Positions 9,107 through 16,022 of a stretch of 44,039 nt of DNA are shown here, piece by piece; positions within the stretch are counted from its first letter, which is position 1, and each line of letters starts with the position of its first letter. The notes beneath the pieces are model-generated. The model saw only the letters and a program-made list of their open reading frames with translations. It was not told the origin of the DNA and did no database searches. The stretch covers positions 1 to 44,039 of the forward strand of contig JAUXHA010000008.1 of assembly GCA_030621845.1 (NCBI GenBank), given 5' to 3'. This DNA comes from Spongiibacteraceae bacterium (lineage in GTDB: Bacteria > Pseudomonadota > Gammaproteobacteria > Pseudomonadales > Dasaniaceae). Both the position numbers and the translations under genes were made by a program.

Positions 9107-10031
9107 CAGAAAGCGTCACCGCGCTGGCGTCTGGCTGGGTTTTATTGATAAACGCTTCGATCAGTAAGTGGCTGTCCCTGGTTTGTCCCAATTCAATTAA
9201 ATACATCGATTCGATGGCCAGGGCGATATTTTGATCGCTGTAGACGGAATCGGCAATGCTGTGAACCGCGGCTGTGCGGGCCCGGAAACTGAGGCTGTCG
9301 TGGTAGTGTTGGTCCAGTCGAGCTTCGGCCTGCCGATAAATGGCGGCGGGGGGAGGGTTGGCAATGGCCTGGCGTTTTTTTTGTCGGCGTTGTTGCCAGT
9401 CTTCAGGGGCTGCAATGGCTTCTTGTAATTTACTCCAGGCACGGCTGTTAAGTTCATCTTGTGAGCTACAGATTTCATCCAGCAAGCCATTGTCGCACTG
9501 GTCGGCTCGAATAATAGTGCCGTCAGCAATCCATTGCAGGGCGCGCTCCACTCCAATTATTCTGGGCAGCCTGACCGTGGCACCGGTTCCCGGGATCAGT
9601 CCCAGAGTGACTTCTGGCGAGCCCAGTCGGGCATCGTGAACCGCCAGACGGTAGTCACAGGCCAGGGCAATTTCCACGCCGCCGCCTAACGCCGCACCAT
9701 TAATGGCGCATAAGCTTGGGTACGGCAGGGCCTCAAGGCGATTGAGCGCCTGTTGGTAGGAATTAATTTCTGTCTGGATTTTGGCCGTGCTTTGCTGAAA
9801 ACGCTGGCTGAATTCAGTGATGTCGCCGCCGGCAAAAAATATTGCCTGGGCGCTGTTGATAATAAGCCCGTTAAGCCTGTGGTTTTCTAAAATGCTCAGT
9901 GCCGTATGCAATTCACTCAGGGTCGCGGTATCAAATTTATTCAATACACCCGGCTCGGCATCGAAGGTGAGTATTGCGATACCCTGCAGCCGCTCAGTCA
10001 ATCGAAGTTTTTTACCTGTGAAATTCTTCAT
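9072..10031 (-). CDS. Enoyl-CoA hydratase/isomerase family protein (FadB N-terminal-domain-like)
   Basis: A 319-residue crotonase-fold protein. The sequence follows the N-terminal half of the fatty-acid oxidation alpha subunit FadB more closely than a typical stand-alone EchA: NKFDTATLSEL, FFAGGDITEF, NGAALGGGVEIALACDYR, SPEVTLGLIPGTGATVRLPRIIG. E120 and E140 occupy the positions of the two catalytic glutamates of FadB (119 and 139), so hydratase activity is likely. The C-terminal 130 residues are not followed by a 3-hydroxyacyl-CoA dehydrogenase domain. It is transcribed towards the LuxR-type gene with a 35-nt tail overlap, and diverges from kshA across a 325-nt gap. A role in side-chain or ring C/D degradation is a guess from context. 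Confidence 0.85.
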   Translation of the reverse strand: MKNFTGKKLRLTERLQGIAILTFDAEPGVLNKFDTATLSELHTALSILENHRLNGLIINSAQAIFFAGGDITEFSQRFQQSTAKIQTEINSYQQALNRLEALPYPSLCAINGAALGGGVEIALACDYRLAVHDARLGSPEVTLGLIPGTGATVRLPRIIGVERALQWIADGTIIRADQCDNGLLDEICSSQDELNSRAWSKLQEAIAAPEDWQQRRQKKRQAIANPPPAAIYRQAEARLDQHYHDSLSFRARTAAVHSIADSVYSDQNIALAIESMYLIELGQTRDSHLLIEAFINKTQPDASAVTLSANTLTRQHFSK

Positions 10032-10195
10032 TTCCCGGTTTCGCTATAGCGCCAGAGACGAGTCACATAGAGTACGTAGCAGTTTTCAGGCCATATATTA
10101 AAAGTATATGTAAATCAAAGTGATAATACGGATAGTTAATCTAATTAATAGCTTTAATTGTAAGTTTTATCGACATCTATCCGGATCTTGATTAT

Positions 10196-10209
10196 TTGAT
10201 GCAGATCAA
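10196..10209. promoter_or_regulatory. FNR/ANR-type box upstream of kshA
   Basis: TTGAT-GCAG-ATCAA is a perfect match to the FNR/ANR consensus TTGAT-N4-ATCAA. It lies 147 nt upstream of the kshA ATG in the 325-nt gap between the divergent hydratase and kshA. A TAATAT sequence at 10229-10234 could be the -10 element for a promoter activated from this box, though the spacing is about 3 nt short of the usual class II arrangement. A 9-of-10 version of the box occurs upstream of the second hsaA-like gene. Confidence 0.55.
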
Positions 10210-10223
10210 GAATTTACCGCAAA

Positions 10224-10258
10224 GCCACTAATATCACCCCTTTGGACGAGGGAGTGGC
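10224..10258 (+). promoter_or_regulatory. Candidate operator shared with the 14694-14723 site
   Basis: GCCACT (10224-10229) and AGTGGC (10253-10258) form an inverted repeat around ACCCC-N11-GAGTGG (10236-10257). The same ACCCC-N11-GAGTGG arrangement, again preceded by GCCACT, occurs upstream of the second hsaA-like gene. It could be a site for one of the LuxR-type regulators; this is inference from two copies. Apart from this and the FNR-type box, the 10032-10356 gap is AT-rich and shows no gene. Confidence 0.35.
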
Positions 10259-10356
10259 TAAGCACAGTCGCCATAATCGGTCTCGTAGAATAGACGGCGG
10301 GTGAATCATCAGTCGTCTGCTAACCACTATCAGCTTTAAACCTGGAGAAGATTATC

Positions 10357-11460
10357 ATGACTGCTGCAGCCAAGCGTGAACCGTATAAGATTATTAAAAA
10401 AGAATGGCCTGAACGTTATGCCCGTGGCTGGCATGTGCTGGGTAAAGCGGACAGCTTTTCCGCCGAGCCACAGATGCTGGAATACTTTGGTACCCGATTG
10501 GTGGCCTACCGCGGTGAAGATGATGGCGAGATACATGTACTCGATGCTTATTGCCCTCATATGGGTGCGGATCTTTCCAAGGGCTGCGTGAAGGGCAATT
10601 CCTTGCTCTGTCCCTTCCATGCCTGGAGCTGGGGAGCCGATGGTGTTTGTGATGATATTCCCTATGCGAAAAAGATTCCCGACAAGGCGGTGATCAAGTC
10701 CTGGCCAACGCTGGAAAAGAATGGTTTGTTATTTGTATGGAATGACCATGAAAATGGGGAGCCGATTCCTGAGCAGGAGCCCTCGCGCAGCGAAGATTAT
10801 TACTCGGGTGAGTGGACAGACTGGGTGATGAATCGCATTCCAATTAAAACCCACTGTCGTGAGTTGGTGGACAATATGTGCGATATGGCCCACTTCGGCC
10901 CGGTGCATTACTCAACGGTTAAAAGTTTTAGCAATGAGCAGGATGGTCATGTTTTTGTCCAGTATATGGTGGGTGGTCACGAAATACTGACCGAAGGTGA
11001 TTGCCCGATGACCAGTGTGGCAACCTATGAAGGTCCAGCTTATATGACCACAACGATGACCGGAATGATGGACGGCCAGCCGGTTACCACCCACTTGTTG
11101 GTCAGTCATGTTCCGGTGAATACTGGTGAGTTTGATATTAATTTCGGGGTAATGATGAAAAAGAACCCCAACCTTACCGATAAACAAAACCAGGCCATGG
11201 TGGATGAGTACACCCAGTCCAGTATCGAGTCTTTCCAGCAGGATATTGAAATCTGGGATAACAAAGTACTCAACGATAACCCGGTGCTTTGTGATGGTGA
11301 TGGCCCGATCAATATGGTGCGCAAATGGTATAGCCAGTTCTATATGGATCGCGATTCGATTCCGGCGCGGCTGACCGAGCACAAGACCCATATTACTGTT
11401 GAAGGCCCCACTGTGGCAGAGGTATTGACCCAGATGCTGGAGAAATCTACAGCGGCTTAG
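10357..11460 (+). CDS. kshA: 3-ketosteroid 9-alpha-monooxygenase oxygenase subunit (KshA-type Rieske protein)
   Basis: A 367-residue Rieske non-haem iron oxygenase. The Rieske [2Fe-2S] ligands are C66, H68, C85 and H88 (CPHMG...CPFHAW). The mononuclear iron site is N-x2-D-x2-H-x4-H at 173-184, with D176, H179 and H184, and a probable third carboxylate at D296 in QQDIEIW. These motifs and the spacing match KshA, which hydroxylates androstenedione-type 3-ketosteroids at C9 and triggers ring-B opening. The flanking seco-steroid genes support that call. The KshB reductase is not in the window. ATG 10357 follows CTGGAGAAG at a good distance. Other steroid Rieske oxygenases could have the same motifs, so the exact position hydroxylated is not proven. 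Confidence 0.88.
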   Translation: MTAAAKREPYKIIKKEWPERYARGWHVLGKADSFSAEPQMLEYFGTRLVAYRGEDDGEIHVLDAYCPHMGADLSKGCVKGNSLLCPFHAWSWGADGVCDDIPYAKKIPDKAVIKSWPTLEKNGLLFVWNDHENGEPIPEQEPSRSEDYYSGEWTDWVMNRIPIKTHCRELVDNMCDMAHFGPVHYSTVKSFSNEQDGHVFVQYMVGGHEILTEGDCPMTSVATYEGPAYMTTTMTGMMDGQPVTTHLLVSHVPVNTGEFDINFGVMMKKNPNLTDKQNQAMVDEYTQSSIESFQQDIEIWDNKVLNDNPVLCDGDGPINMVRKWYSQFYMDRDSIPARLTEHKTHITVEGPTVAEVLTQMLEKSTAA

Positions 11461-11523
11461 GGCTTTGTTGTGGGTGGCCAACCGGCTATCCACAGACCAC
11501 CTGCACAGTGAGACAGACAAGCT

Positions 11524-12432
11524 ATGGATATTCGCGGTTTAGGCTATGTGATTATTGAATCCACTGATATTAACCAGTGGCAGCATTTTGCTACCCAGGT
11601 GTTGGGGTTGATGAAGGCGCCGGGGATGCCCGATGACGGTAATCTGTACCTGAAAATGGATGAATACCCCTATCGTTTTATGATTGTGCCTTCGGCGCAG
11701 GATCGCTTCAGTGTGTCGGCCTGGGAAGTAGCGGGGCCGAGTCAGTTTGAGCAGGCCTTAGCCGAGCTGGATGCCGCTGGCGTCAGTTACCAGAACGGTA
11801 CGGCGGAGGAGGCTGATTTGCGCCGGGTGCGTGATTTTGTTCGTTTTACCGCACCAGGCGGGATTGCCTGTGAATTGTTTTACTACATGAAACTCGACTA
11901 CGCACCACTGGTGTCGCCGGTGGGCGTAAAGCGTTTTGTCACCGGCTACCACGGTGATATGGGGCTGGGGCATCTCGCGGTGCCAACGCCGGATCTCGCC
12001 GCCAGTCACCGTTTCTTCACCGAGGTCATGGGTTTCGGCCAGAGTGACTACATGCACTTTAATTTCAATCCTGAGCCTGGCGACCCTGGCCAGGGTTTGC
12101 ATTTCCTGCACTGCAATAACCCGCGTCACCATTCCCTGGCATTGTTCCAGGATGCGAATCCCCATCCCGGTAATCTGGTGCATATGATGGTCGAAGTTGA
12201 AGACCTCGATACCCTGGGCCATATGATGGATCGGGTGCACCAACACGAGGTCAAGATTGTGACCAACTTTGGTCGCCATACCAATGACCGCATGGTGTCT
12301 ATCTATGTCGAGTCCCCGGCTGGATTTGCCATGGAATACGGTTTTGGCGGCGTGCAGCTTGACTGGGATAACTACACACCCACCGAATCTGCAGTGCCCA
12401 GTACCTGGGGCCATCGTTGGGGGCAGGGTTAA
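11524..12432 (+). CDS. Extradiol dioxygenase, HsaC/TesB type (copy 1)
   Basis: A 302-residue type I (VOC fold) extradiol ring-cleavage dioxygenase with two tandem VOC domains (about 1-120 and 140-285). HsaC/TesB enzymes cleave the catecholic secosteroid 3,4-DHSA meta to the hydroxyls. By alignment to BphC the Fe(II) ligands are H150 (GLGH), H220 (NLVH) and E271 (AMEYG). The second-sphere His in RHHSLAL and the GRHTNDRM segment are also kept, so it should be active. It follows kshA by 63 nt in the same direction and precedes a close paralogue by 97 nt. The ribosome site before ATG 11524 is weak (GAGACAGACAAG). Confidence 0.9.
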   Translation: MDIRGLGYVIIESTDINQWQHFATQVLGLMKAPGMPDDGNLYLKMDEYPYRFMIVPSAQDRFSVSAWEVAGPSQFEQALAELDAAGVSYQNGTAEEADLRRVRDFVRFTAPGGIACELFYYMKLDYAPLVSPVGVKRFVTGYHGDMGLGHLAVPTPDLAASHRFFTEVMGFGQSDYMHFNFNPEPGDPGQGLHFLHCNNPRHHSLALFQDANPHPGNLVHMMVEVEDLDTLGHMMDRVHQHEVKIVTNFGRHTNDRMVSIYVESPAGFAMEYGFGGVQLDWDNYTPTESAVPSTWGHRWGQG

Positions 12433-12529
12433 TCCTGCCACAATGATCTGCCACTATGAAAAGGTCTGTTGACCTGCCATAGCTTTCTCTTCAAAATGCC
12501 TGTTCTTTTGCATTAGACGAGGAAATAGT

Positions 12530-13435
12530 ATGGATGTTCGCAGCCTGGGTTATGTCTGGATTGAATCAACCGACCCTTCTACATGGTTAAGCTATGGCAC
12601 CGAGGTGTTAGGCTTGATGGCCGCGCCGGGTATGCCTGACGATGGCAATGTGTATTTGAAAATGGACGAGCGTCCCTATCGCTTTGCTGTCTACAAAGGT
12701 GAAGTGGATCGACTGGCCCTTTGTGGTTGGGAGTTGAAAGACGAGGCCGATTTCGAGCAGGCAAAAACGGACCTGGAAGCTTCAGCGGTTAACTTTGATC
12801 TGCTCAGTGCTGAAGAGCTTCAGTTGCGCCGTGTGCGAGCGGCTATTCGCTTGCAGGATCCCTCGGGAAATACCCTGGAACTCTACTGGGGTGCCGATCT
12901 GGACTATGCTAAATTTGTCTCTCCACAGGGTATCGATGCTTTCGAAACCGGTTTTTGTGGTGATATGGGTTTTGGCCATGCGGTACTGCCCTGCGCCAAA
13001 TTAAAAGAGACCTATGCCTTTTATAAAGAACTGCTGGGTTTTGGTGATACCGACCGTATGCACTTCAAATTTACCGATGACCCCAAGGATCCCGGTCAGG
13101 GTCTGCATTTTATGCATGTGAATAACCCTCGCCATCACAGTTTGGCGCTGTATGAAGACGCCAATAATCCAGTGGGCTGCGTTCACCTGATGCTGGAAGT
13201 GCTGGATGTGGATGAAGTGGGCTACTGCATGGATCGGGTCGCCGAGAAAGAAATTCCTATTGTTTCCTCGCTGGGACGGCACACCAACGACCGTATGCTG
13301 TCATTTTATATGGCAACGCCCGCGGGCTTTGCGCTGGAGTTTGGTACCGGTGGTTTGCAGATGAATTGGGACGAGTACACGCCAACGGTGTCTACTCTGC
13401 CGAGCATCTGGGGTCACAAGTTTAACCAAGGTTAG
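12530..13435 (+). CDS. Extradiol dioxygenase, HsaC/TesB type (copy 2)
   Basis: A 301-residue paralogue of the preceding dioxygenase with the same two-domain VOC layout. The iron ligands are H150, H219 and E270, and RHHSLAL plus GRHTNDRM are retained. By eye roughly half to two thirds of residues match copy 1, so the duplication is not recent. Differences cluster in the first VOC domain and at residues 205-220. ATG 12530 follows ACGAGGAAATAGT, a good ribosome site. It may cleave a differently substituted secosteroid catechol, or serve the same step under other conditions. Its 3' end overlaps the convergent LuxR-type gene by 14 nt. Confidence 0.9.
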   Translation: MDVRSLGYVWIESTDPSTWLSYGTEVLGLMAAPGMPDDGNVYLKMDERPYRFAVYKGEVDRLALCGWELKDEADFEQAKTDLEASAVNFDLLSAEELQLRRVRAAIRLQDPSGNTLELYWGADLDYAKFVSPQGIDAFETGFCGDMGFGHAVLPCAKLKETYAFYKELLGFGDTDRMHFKFTDDPKDPGQGLHFMHVNNPRHHSLALYEDANNPVGCVHLMLEVLDVDEVGYCMDRVAEKEIPIVSSLGRHTNDRMLSFYMATPAGFALEFGTGGLQMNWDEYTPTVSTLPSIWGHKFNQG

Positions 13436-14594
13436 CCACACTCTTTACCAGCAGCCGTACCAGCTCCGCCTGGCGGCTGACGCCGGTTTTGGCAAAAATG
13501 GCTTTTAATTGTGCCCTGGCCGTGTGCTGGCTAATGCTTAACTGGGCTGAAACCTCGGCCAGGGAGAGCCCCTTGGCGAGGTGCATGGCCAGAGTGGCTT
13601 CTGCGGGGGTAAAGCCAAACAGCCGGGTGATGATTTGCTGGGAGGTTTCTGACTGCTGTTCCGGGTCGCTAATAAACACCACGATGGTGGGGCTGGATTG
13701 CCCCTCATGCCACTCCGAGATGGGCACTGGCCTGATCACCAGTCCCAGGTCAGCGCGACCGGAGGGACGAGTAACACGCAGGGCTTCGGCCATGCCCGGT
13801 TTTTGAGCACTGCCTCGTTTCAGTAATTGGCCAAGCAGGTTTTTGAATTCGCTATTGAGTTCCCGGTTATCGAACAGCAGGCGTTGCTGGTGTTGAGCGA
13901 TGCCGTCCTGCTGTGTTAATAACTGGCTGGCGAGCTTATTGGCTTCCAGTATTTTTCCCTGTTCATCGAGAATAATGGTGCCGACGGCCAGGCGGTCGAC
14001 GGCGCTGGCATAGAGGTTCCGCTCCGATTCGATGCGGCTCAGGCGTACGTGGATTTGTATAGCTTGCTGTAAATGCGGTCCAATACGGCTGAGAAAATCC
14101 TTGTCCGCCTGGTTAAACGCGGCTTCGTGCTGGCTACGGCTGACCCTGATTCTAGCGACCAGGCCATCCGGTTCGCTGGTGTCGATGCCGATGATATGGA
14201 ATACCTCCGCGGGTTGCAGGTAGTGCTGGTAATACTCGCTGCTCAGTAATTTCTGTTCAGGAATTAACTCCGCCAGGGTAACCACCTCGCCCATGGGTAA
14301 ATTAACGAAAGGATCCAGCGCAAAAAAATGTTCACGGTAGGCAGAGATTGGCCAGGAGGCGGGATCAGCCAGTTTTGCTGTTGCGGTTTCACCGGCCTGG
14401 GGGCGGTGGTAGTTTAGAATCAGGCCGCTGTCGCCATCGGCCGGTGGACGTAAAACCAGTGATACCGCCATGGCTTGCAGCCTCTGGCCGAACATGGGCA
14501 GGAAGCTTTGCCAGGGAGGGCTTTCCAGTGGGCCTTGGTAAAGGGCGGCGATCAGGGCATCATAATCGTTGCTGATAGAGGTCGTGGCTGGCAA
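13422..14594 (-). CDS. LuxR-type transcriptional regulator, TeiR/TesR-like (copy 2)
   Basis: A 390-residue paralogue of the regulator at 7985-9106, colinear over its length: the N-terminal YQGPLESPPWQSFLP and LVLRPPADG segments, the PAS-like GTIILDEQGKILEAN, the RPSGRADLGLVIRPVP block and the C-terminal LuxR helix-turn-helix (FTPAEATLAMHLAKGLSLAEV...ISQHTARAQLKAIFAKTGVSRQ). The start is a TTG at 14594 with GGAG 9 nt upstream; no ATG upstream is in frame. It is divergent from the second hsaA-like gene, with which it shares a 209-nt promoter region carrying an FNR-like box. TeiR/TesR similarity and context suggest control of steroid genes, while the ligand is unknown. Confidence 0.85.
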   Translation of the reverse strand: MPATTSISNDYDALIAALYQGPLESPPWQSFLPMFGQRLQAMAVSLVLRPPADGDSGLILNYHRPQAGETATAKLADPASWPISAYREHFFALDPFVNLPMGEVVTLAELIPEQKLLSSEYYQHYLQPAEVFHIIGIDTSEPDGLVARIRVSRSQHEAAFNQADKDFLSRIGPHLQQAIQIHVRLSRIESERNLYASAVDRLAVGTIILDEQGKILEANKLASQLLTQQDGIAQHQQRLLFDNRELNSEFKNLLGQLLKRGSAQKPGMAEALRVTRPSGRADLGLVIRPVPISEWHEGQSSPTIVVFISDPEQQSETSQQIITRLFGFTPAEATLAMHLAKGLSLAEVSAQLSISQHTARAQLKAIFAKTGVSRQAELVRLLVKSVANLG

Positions 14595-14662
14595 GTCGTA
14601 CTACTCCAATGGCGGTTTAGCTGCGCTGGGCAACGCAGTGTGTATCATATCGCGGTAAAACC

Positions 14663-14676
14663 CTGATTTAAATCAA
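14663..14676. promoter_or_regulatory. FNR/ANR-like box between the divergent LuxR and hsaA-like genes
   Basis: CTGAT-TTAA-ATCAA matches the FNR/ANR consensus at 9 of 10 fixed positions. It lies 127 nt upstream of the ATG at 14804 and 68 nt upstream of the divergent regulator start. The end of the box is 25 nt from the ACCCC of the downstream element; the corresponding distance at kshA is 26 nt. Confidence 0.45.
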
Positions 14677-14693
14677 GACATTGTTATTCCTGC

Positions 14694-14723
14694 GCCACTT
14701 TACCCCAAATAAGGTATGAGTGG
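14694..14723 (+). promoter_or_regulatory. Candidate operator shared with the kshA promoter
   Basis: GCCACT (14694-14699) precedes ACCCC-N11-GAGTGG (14702-14723), the same element and internal spacing as upstream of kshA. The reverse complement of 14704-14714 (CCTTATTTGGG) also occurs exactly at 2948-2958 upstream of the first hsaA-like gene. This would fit a regulator site common to steroid promoters, but its role is not shown. Confidence 0.35.
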
Positions 14724-14803
14724 AGAAACACATTCTTGCACACTGGCTGTGAATGGTGGTTATTTGGAAACCGCCGCGGGAACAGTGAGAGAGGAGTAAC
14801 ATC

Positions 14804-15988
14804 ATGAGTGATAAACAGGCATTGATTGACGGCTTGTATGAAAAGGCGCGGGCGATGGTTCCAGCAATCAATGCGCGCAGTGTGGAAACGGCCAGCATGG
14901 GTAAGCTACCCGATGCGACAATCGCTGAAATGCAGCAGGCGGGTTTTTTCCGCATCATGCAACCCGCGCGTTACGGCGGTATGGAGTTGGAACCCCAGGT
15001 CTTTTTTGAGGTGCAGATGATTTTGGCCGAAGGCTGTATGTCCACCGCCTGGGTGCTGGGTGTGGTAGCGATACACAATTGGCAGCTGGGTTTATACGAT
15101 GACCAGGCACAGCAGGATGTATGGGGCGACGATGAAAGCACGCTGATTTCCTCATCGTATATGCCGGTGGGTAAAGTGACCCATGTTGAAGGTGGCTATC
15201 AACTCAGTGGTCATTGGGGGTTTTCCTCCGGCTCCAAACATGCCGACTGGGTTTTCCTCGGCGCCGTGATACCGCCTAAAAATGAAGGCGATACGCCGGA
15301 CTACCGAACTTTTTTGTTACCCCGAGCCGATTATGAGATTGTCGACAACTGGAATGTCAGTGGTTTGGAGGGAACCGGCAGTAATGACATCGTGGTGAAA
15401 GATGCCTTTGTTCCCGAGTACCGCACACATCGGGCGATCGATGGTTTTCAGTGTGACAATCCGGGTAATGCAGTGAATAGCCATTATATATTCCGCCTGC
15501 CCTTTGGACAGATTTTTGTACGGGCGGTTTCCTCGTCATCTATTGGTGCTCTCAAGGGTATTGTTAATAGCTATATCGCAGTCAATAAAGATCGGGTTGG
15601 CCTTAATGATGGCGCCAAAATTGCCAAGGACCCGGATGCGCAAATGGCGCTCGCTGAAGCCGTGGCCGTGGTGGATGAGTGCAAAACGATTATGTATCGC
15701 AACTTTGATATTATGCTCGGCTTTGCGAAGCAGGGGGTAACACCGCCGATGGATGAGCGAGTGAAAATGCGTTTTGATGCGGCATTGGTATCGCGTAAAT
15801 GCGCGGATGCGGTGAATAAACTGTTTATTTCATGCGGTGCCCAGGGCATCTTCAGGGATCATCCACTCAACCGAGCCTGGCTGGATATCAATGCAGGGCG
15901 CACCCATGTGGCGAATAACCCCTTCAAGTTTGGTCGCAATCTGGGCGGTACAATGATGGGTCTGGAAAACGAGGATACCTTCCTCTAG
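14804..15988 (+). CDS. Acyl-CoA dehydrogenase-like flavin monooxygenase, HsaA/TesA2 type (copy 2)
   Basis: A 394-residue paralogue of the protein at 3031-4224, colinear throughout: FFRIMQPARYGGM, STAWVLGVVAIHNW, GHWGFSSGSKHADW, WNVSGLEGTGSND and HVANNPFKFGRNLGG. Like copy 1 it belongs to the group-D flavin monooxygenases rather than to true acyl-CoA dehydrogenases. One of the two should be the 3-HSA hydroxylase and the other may act on a related phenol; sequence alone does not say which. ATG 14804 follows GAGAGAGGAG, a strong ribosome site. It is divergent from the second LuxR-type gene and convergent with the GGDEF-EAL gene. Its promoter carries the FNR-like box and shared element described separately. 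Confidence 0.87.
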   Translation: MSDKQALIDGLYEKARAMVPAINARSVETASMGKLPDATIAEMQQAGFFRIMQPARYGGMELEPQVFFEVQMILAEGCMSTAWVLGVVAIHNWQLGLYDDQAQQDVWGDDESTLISSSYMPVGKVTHVEGGYQLSGHWGFSSGSKHADWVFLGAVIPPKNEGDTPDYRTFLLPRADYEIVDNWNVSGLEGTGSNDIVVKDAFVPEYRTHRAIDGFQCDNPGNAVNSHYIFRLPFGQIFVRAVSSSSIGALKGIVNSYIAVNKDRVGLNDGAKIAKDPDAQMALAEAVAVVDECKTIMYRNFDIMLGFAKQGVTPPMDERVKMRFDAALVSRKCADAVNKLFISCGAQGIFRDHPLNRAWLDINAGRTHVANNPFKFGRNLGGTMMGLENEDTFL

Positions 15989-15999
15989 GGTTTCCAGTC

Positions 16000-16022
16000 G
16001 GGAAGTCTGTCAGCGACTTCCC
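16000..16022. terminator. Hairpin between convergent genes (possible weak terminator)
   Basis: A perfect 8-bp stem (16000-16007 with 16015-16022) with a 7-nt loop. It lies just after the hsaA-like stop and spans the stop codon of the convergent GGDEF-EAL gene. Neither side has a convincing T run, so efficient Rho-independent termination is doubtful. A second potential stem (15962-15968 with 15991-15997) sits just upstream. Confidence 0.35.
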
